A DNA stretch of 64,000 bases from Ceratothoa steindachneri (taxonomy: Eukaryota > Arthropoda > Malacostraca > Isopoda > Cymothoidae), in NCBI GenBank assembly GCA_963969495.1, contig OZ018328.1:7291331-7355330 (forward strand), written 5' to 3'. Below the pieces are notes generated by a model. That model searched no databases and was not told where the DNA came from. It was given only the letters and a program-made list of their open reading frames with translations. Positions 58,636-64,000 of this stretch are shown one piece after another; positions within the stretch are counted from its first letter, which is position 1, and each line of letters opens with the position of its first letter. Made by a program: the position numbers and the translations under genes.

Positions 58636-60013
58636 TTAGGTTGAGGAATAAGTTCTTGCGTTTTTTTTTAATGTTGTGTTGATGTAAGTTTTGTTGACGT
58701 GATTTGTGCACATATTAAGAAACAATAATAAATAATGAGAGCAAAATTTGCAAAGGTTAGGCTACGTCTCTTAACAGCGTAGACTATTAGGCTTTTGCTT
58801 AGGCTACGTTTTGAAGTTGAGTAATAAGTCATTGCGGTTTATTTAAAAGGTGTGTTAATTTAACTTTTGTTCTGTACCCTCAAAATGGAATATCAAGTTG
58901 AAAGAAAGGCGCATTTTCGACACTTGTTGTTATTCATTTTCAATCGAGACGGGAACAATGCAAACGCAGCCAAAGCTCGTCGCGATATTTGTGCTGTGTA
59001 CCGAGAAAATGCTTTATCAGAAAAGACAGCTTAATGGTGGTTTTCACGTTTCAAAAACGGTCATTTCAATCTTAATGACGAAGAACGTTTTGGTCGCCCC
59101 ATTAAGTTGGATGAAGATCGATTGAACGACATTCTTCATGAAAATCCTCGTCAATCGATTATAGAATTGGCTGTACAATTGGCGTGTGATCAGAAAACTG
59201 TAGTCAACACCTCCATTCGAGGGAGAAAGTCAAAAAACTCGGTGCATGGGTTCCGCACGCTTTGAGCAAAAGCAACAAACTTCAACGCTCCACGATTGCC
59301 GCAGGTTCGCTTGCTCGTCACAAGGCTACTCGTGGATATAAGGACAGATTTCTTCACCGCATCATCACTGGCGACGAAAAGTGGTGTGTTTATGTCAACA
59401 TGAACGATCGAAAACAATGGCTTAGCCCCAATAAAAAAACCCTTCCACAATTAAAGCAAGGACTTCATCTACGAAAGACGATGCTGTGTGTGTGGTGGGA
59501 TTGTGAAGGCATCATTTTTTATGAGCTCCTTGCGAACAACGAGATTATCAATGCAGAACTCCACGTTCAACAAATGTATCGACTCGCCAAAGCTATTCGT
59601 GAAAAGAGACGTCATCGACGTTATGGAGTCCTTCTGCAACACGACAATGCTCGTCCTCACATTGCCAATATGACAAAAGACGCCATCCAAACGCTTAATT
59701 GGGAAATCCTGCCGCATCCTCCATATTCGGCAGACTTGGCTCCATCGGATTTCCATCTGTTCCGATCGCTCTCCAACAATTTGCGGAATTAAGAACCTGG
59801 TTAGACGAATTCTTCGAGTCAAAATCCAGAGATTTTTATTGCAGAGGCATCGAAAAACTAGTTTAACGTTGGGAAGAAGTCGTAAATAACAACGGAGAAT
59901 ACATTATTGATTAAATTGCATATTGTTATCAATTGAAAATGAAGGTTTTTTTAAAATTGTTGATGGTAATGAATAAATTTGATAAAACCACAAGAACTTA
60001 TTCTTCAACCCAA
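58636..60013 (+). mobile_element. mariner transposon, 1.38 kb, with near-complete transposase
   Basis: Ends TTAGGTTGAGGAATAAGTTC and, inverted, TTGGGTTGAAGAATAAGTTC, flanked by TA at 58634 and 60014. The transposase start at 58885 gives MEYQVERKAHFRHLLLFIFN, then a stop (TAAT at 59033) before WWFSRFKNGHF and a frameshift near 59220. The catalytic half is one open frame at 59262-59792: IITGDEKWCVYVN (first Asp), GVLLQHDNARPHIA (second) and YSADLAPSDFHLFRSL (third), i.e. DD34D. A frameshift removes the last ~40 residues. It is the least decayed element in the window but not functional. Confidence 0.92.
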
Positions 60014-60700
60014 TAATAAGGTAAAATTCATTGCGGTGAATTATGCCCATGGTGGTAATCGTCAATGGGCGCATTAAAAAAAAATGCCCTCATCCTCGTA
60101 ACAGGGTGCTAAAAAAACGCCACTACGCCATTACATCCAAAACAAATATCCTCCTAAGCGAAGACCATCTAAATGTGATAGGCGCACAGTTCTTCAGCAA
60201 ACTGCTATAACTTTGACACTTCAGACGCACCCTCTCATCTCCTATCCCCGCCTCAAGGACCCCCCACCCCTCCGCGTTATGCACCCATTTGCTCGATAAT
60301 CGACCCATAACTTCACCAAACTAGAATATATGCTGGTACCACCAGCAATACAGTAGCCATGAACACCGCTGGTTGCAAGGAGAATGGTTTCTCGGGAAAC
60401 TTCTGAAGGAAACAGGAATAAAGTACGTCACATTATTTCTATTTCCCCGACTCTCCGTACTTACACATTATCGAACCCCATCACATCACAGGATCAGTGG
60501 CATCAATTTCCCCTATTATACAACAATAGATCAACATTCTCCTCTAGACCGCAACGGGAACTCTAATTCGTATGTTTGGTGAACATACACTAAACCCCTT
60601 CCTGGGTTTAAAACGTAATCTAACGTAGAACCTTGCGGAGTGTAATGTTAAAAAGCGATAAACATTGCTGATTTTTTTAGGAAAATATAATCCTATCGCT
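60014..60700. other. No recognised gene
   Basis: May be the upstream part of the gypsy integrase tail, but no motif could be read. Confidence 0.3.
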
Positions 60701-60769
60701 GGCAGCACTACCAAATCTACCAGTAAGTGGTATAAGTAAACGTGCCGGTCCTCCATCTCTCTCTTTGTC

Positions 60770-61030
60770 AATTTCAACCAGCTCTGCAGTAGATCAATTC
60801 CTTCTCGCCCTTCGGATCCACAACAAACTCATTCTAAAAATCTGTAGTGCTGTTACACACGTTTATGTAAGAGACACTCAGATACGTCCCGCCATCTCCA
60901 CCCCATATAAAGAACCATACAAGGTCTTACGGAGCCGCAAAGATGCCTACATACTTCAAGAAAGTAGAGGACACAGTCGTCTCCATATACGAAAGATAAA
61001 TCCAGCAAACATGGAAAACAACATGTAATC
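60770..61030 (+). pseudogene. Gypsy integrase C-terminal fragment
   Basis: The open plus frame reads THVYVRDTQIRPAISTPYKE, PYKVLRSRKDAYILQE and LHIRKINPANMEN, matching the C-terminal tail (HVFVR.D..R..L.PPY.GPY.VL.R) of gypsy integrases. Only this end is present. It is a lineage different from the two at 43-50 kb. Confidence 0.65.
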
Positions 61031-61423
61031 TAACAAAGATAACAGCCACGTACATTACAGCCTGCAAATTTCTCATACACAATTGACACAGTCAATCCAA
61101 TGTAAATACAGAGCAAACAAAAAAATACATCTAACAATCATATTGAGAGCTATATCATAATCTGTCTGGACAATCTATGCTCACGATTTTAACTGATTTT
61201 TTTTTTTATTAAATTGCATTGCTTTGTCACAGAAAATGCACGTTTAAAAAATTGGGACGTATTTTGAGGAATAACTTTCCATGCACTGCATTCATATATC
61301 ACTATTATTATTATTAACATATTTTGTAAATCATAATTATTATTGTTTTATGGCTTCGCTGGTTATTTTTTTTATATACCTTCGTTGATTAATATCTTGT
61401 TCATGTATTTGCATTATATACGA
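61031..61423. other. No gene seen; AT-rich
   Basis: No recognised feature. Confidence 0.4.
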
Positions 61424-63476
61424 TGACCAAGCAAAAACTTCACTAATTTCAAACTTCAATCATTTAATAAAATGTAATTGGATATAAATTTGTATGTATA
61501 CAACAATTTATATGTATTTTTTATTATCTCTGAAAATTTCGATACTATAACTATAAAGGTATTGCTACAATTATAAAAATAAAATAGTTACTCAAAAAAA
61601 TGCTTGCCGATTGGTCCTGACAAAGGATAATTTCTAAAAAAAATCGAAATTAATATAACTTTACTGAAATAAATGATCAGTATGTCCACCTTCATGGTCG
61701 TATATAAGCCTTAATCATGTTTTAAAGGAATAAATACATATTCTTATATTGTACCAGGCAATGACTTCGCCACGGGGAGCTTGCGCTTCGCTACAAAGAT
61801 TAAAATTTAAGATAAAAAAAAGCAGCCATGGTTAAATTTTTATCAATTTTCTGAACTTCGCCAATTATAATAATTTTAGAAAGGAACTCTAAACTAAATT
61901 TCCCCCCTTTCAAAATTTCCCCCCTTTTCTGAACTTCACCCTTTGTAATTCTTTGGGTTTTAAAAATTCACAAAATTTTTATACTTATTTTTATTTCTGA
62001 ACTTAACCATTTTGTTTTTGAAATTCTAAAAGAATTATTAAAAATAACTTTGGTAAAAAAAACATAAGTCATAACCAAACTAAGATGAAATTATTATTCA
62101 AATACTCAAAAAAAATCTCCTTCTTAAATTATAGAGTTAGTAAAGGAAGTGATAACGTTATGTTATCACATGCAAGAATAATTTTTTCCTTAACTTCAGA
62201 TTTACTAAATATATATTTTTTTATTGTTGCAATTTTTTTCTTGAACTAAATTCTATATGGAATAGTCCATCGGGTTACAATCAGGCGATTGCAAAGGCCA
62301 TTGATCCTTTGTGATAAAATGAAGACAATTATCTTCCAAAATTTTCCTTGTTCTTTGGCCCAGAATGAGAGGGAGCCCCCATCTTGCAGGAAAATCAAAT
62401 CCTTTTTATGATAGAGCTGAAAGCAATCAGGAAACAGGGCGATGGACTATGTAATTTTTCTTAATTAGCTTCGGATTATTGTGTATCAATAAAATGGACC
62501 CTCGTTTCACAATTCCATGACACTCCAGCAGTAACCATTGTTTTGTTTTTTGGCTAAATCTTGAAGATTCATGATAAAGGCGAGATAGATTGATGTCCTT
62601 TTTCTCTGAGCCATCAACTCTGTTATCTAGACTATTTGTTGACACTTCCAAAGGGAAATATTTTTCGTAGGTAAACACAAAATTTCGACATCTTTAGACG
62701 AATAGCGATCGTACAACAACTTAAAACGTGTCCTCCTATGTTGTCTTATATTAATAGCACCACGGAAAATGTGTATCTTTTTATAAGCTTTTAATTTGTG
62801 TAGTTTTAAAATTCGTTGCACAAAGGAACGGGAAATACCCAATGCAGTGGAGATCTTCCTTTGGGATAGATGAGTTCCGGGTATTTCCTCCTGACATAAA
62901 TGAGATAAAACAAGTTTTTCTTCGATCATTTTATTCTCTGTTGTGGCAATTTTAGGTATGACCGACATTACCTTTCTTTCGAGCTATCGAACCAGTAATT
63001 TTTATCTTTTTAATTAAGTTATAAACACTTCTACGAATCCAATTTCTATCTGGAAATTCACGAAAAATTATATTTCCATTCCAACTTTTTTTTAATAACA
63101 TGTTTCTATTATAATTTAAACTTAACAACATAGTGAGGGGGGCTATAATAACACAACTTGTAAGTTTAATGTTTAAATGAAGACTGAAAGAGAGAGAAAA
63201 GGACAAGGCTAATTATAGCCTAATAGGCGAAGTATGCAAAGTTCGTATTTCCTACGCACAAATTTCGCATTTTTTCATGATTCGGCCACCTAATTTTTGA
63301 GTGACTAATTTTTTTTATTGTAGCAATACTATTATAGTTATATTATGGAAAGCTATAGAGATAATAGAAAATAAATATAAGTTGTAAACAACGAATTTTC
63401 ATTTATATACAATTTCATTTGACTGAGTTATTCAAGTTTGAGTTTAGTGAACTTTTTACTCGGCCACCCGATTATT
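61424..63476 (-). mobile_element. Tc1/IS630-type transposon with ~190-bp inverted ends, split by a repeat
   Basis: 61424-61615 and 63290-63470 are inverted copies of about 180-190 bases (shared ATTTTTTATTATCTCT or ATTTTCTATTATCTCT, TATAACTATAA, TATTGCTACAAT; outer end GGGTGGCCGAGTAAAAAGTT on the right, less clear on the left). The minus-strand transposase reads SVYNLIKKIKITGSIARKKG (63040-62980), EIPGTHLSQRKISTALGISR and RSFVQRILKLHKLKAYKKI (helix-turn-helix), FPLEVSTNSLDNRVDGSEKK, the FLQDGG second-Asp region (about 62390) and WPLQSPDCNPMDYSI (about 62290). The C-terminal IYDHEGGHTDHLFQ and stop lie at 61715-61675, beyond the inserted repeat 61754-62135. Confidence 0.85.
61754..62135 (-). 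repeat. ~430-bp interspersed repeat, copy d, inserted in the Tc1-type transposase
   Basis: Starts (reverse) CCAGGCAATGACTTCGCCAC and ends TTCTTAAATTATAGAGTTAG. It lies between the DCNPMDYSI block and the C-terminal GGHTDHLFQ of the surrounding transposase, so the repeat is younger than that transposon. It lacks part of the hairpin. Confidence 0.85.
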
Positions 63477-63589
63477 GTATTGCAAAAGTCCTGTTACACT
63501 CCTCACGAAGGTCTCCAAGAAGCACACAATGGTAGTTTTAAAGCATTTAGACAAGTTTTTATTGTTTTAACATATAAATATGTGTTTAA

Positions 63590-64000
63590 GTTGTAATATA
63601 AAATCAATGTGGCCGCCCTCGGCAGCGATCACAGGTGAAACTGAAGGCCGCGGACACGTTGGGGACGAAGTCCTTCCTCATACTGGCCTACACGCAGTTG
63701 ACGGGGGACTACAGCTCGTTGACGTTTATTCACGGACCTTTGCAGGCCTTGCCCTCGACATGCTTCCAAATGTGGTAGTCGAGGTGATTAAGGTCGGGCG
63801 ACTGCGGCAGGCAAAATACCTTCAACCAGAAGTTCATGTTCGACCCTAACCTCTCTTACAGGCTCTTGTCTATGTGGGCTGGTGCACCGTCCTGCTAAAA
63901 GATGTAGTCCGCCTACTTAGTGATCTTTCTCACCCAGGGTAGAACTTTCGTGGCCGAGATGTTCCTGTAATCGGTCGCGGTGACCCTGTAGCCATGCGCG
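63590..64000 (-). pseudogene. Tc1/mariner-type transposase C-terminal half, runs off right edge
   Basis: Minus strand from the edge reads RVTATDYRNISATKVLPWVR, then QDGAPAHIDKSL (second catalytic Asp), LPQSPDLNHLDYHIWKHVEG (DLNPLDY third-acid region) and, near the end, AAEGGHIDFIL, the usual C terminus, at about 63620-63590. There are stops at 63935, 63920 and later. It is a different family from the element at 61424-63476. Confidence 0.75.

Overview
This window is repeat-dominated animal nuclear DNA. Eukaryotic signs are very long (TA)n runs, non-LTR and LTR retrotransposons, Penelope-like GIY-YIG fragments, Tc1/mariner and hAT transposons with TA or 8-bp target duplications, GT-AG introns, and long minisatellite arrays. 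An arthropod, most likely a crustacean, is my best inference. The CCHC-gag LINE relics, the density of (TA)n runs and the mariner types fit that, but no host gene or rRNA settles it. I saw no intact host protein-coding gene. Almost every recognisable coding stretch is a decayed transposon or virus-like relic, mostly with stops and frameshifts. Calls come from reading translations by eye; no database search was possible.

Layout: 1-6.2 kb is a minus-strand non-LTR region (RT, endonuclease split by foreign DNA, CCHC gag). 6.6-7.8 kb is a polypyrimidine tract and a ~230 bp (TA)n run. 7.8-9.2 kb holds a Penelope-like GIY-YIG end and a hAT exon pair with a good intron. 10.95-12.9 kb is a 35-bp minisatellite, followed by a decayed gene of an unclassified arthropod repeat family. 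15.2-17.1 kb is a relic of an F54H12.2-like (Polinton/Maverick-associated) capsid-type protein, cut in two by a Tc1 element. 18.9-19.7 kb is a 13-unit 58/60-bp tandem array. 21.1-22.5 kb is a decayed hAT transposase.

22.8-33.8 kb is the most structured part. A 1.5 kb LINE gag segment (22793-24300) is the inverted copy of 4696-6212. It is followed directly by a 9.5 kb imperfect palindrome. Its outer arms are 24301-26125 and 32018-33843, each with the same Tc1 relic. Its inner arms are two opposed arrays of a 64-bp satellite (about 27.74-29.24 and 29.85-31.31 kb), the second carrying a 482-bp hAT-type MITE with a near-perfect 8-bp target duplication. 35.4-36.65 kb is a 30-bp satellite with a 240-bp higher-order period. 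41.05-42.63 kb holds two more minisatellites.

42.6-51.7 kb contains two minus-strand Ty3/gypsy relics. One has the domain order gag-protease-integrase-RT-RNase H (as in Gmr1-type elements) and lies between two ~540 bp direct repeats. The other has the usual RT-RNase H-integrase order. A tRNA-related foldback and a ~202 bp near-perfect hairpin lie at their borders. 52.1-64 kb is a run of Tc1/mariner elements, an RTE-type RT, a jockey-like LINE end, a second Penelope-like fragment, a gypsy integrase tail, and a Tc1-type element whose transposase is split by one copy of a ~430-bp interspersed repeat. That repeat occurs four times in the window. No clearly new biological system was found. The strongest leads are the nested palindrome, the split capsid-like relic, the ~430-bp repeat family and the gypsy element with integrase before RT.
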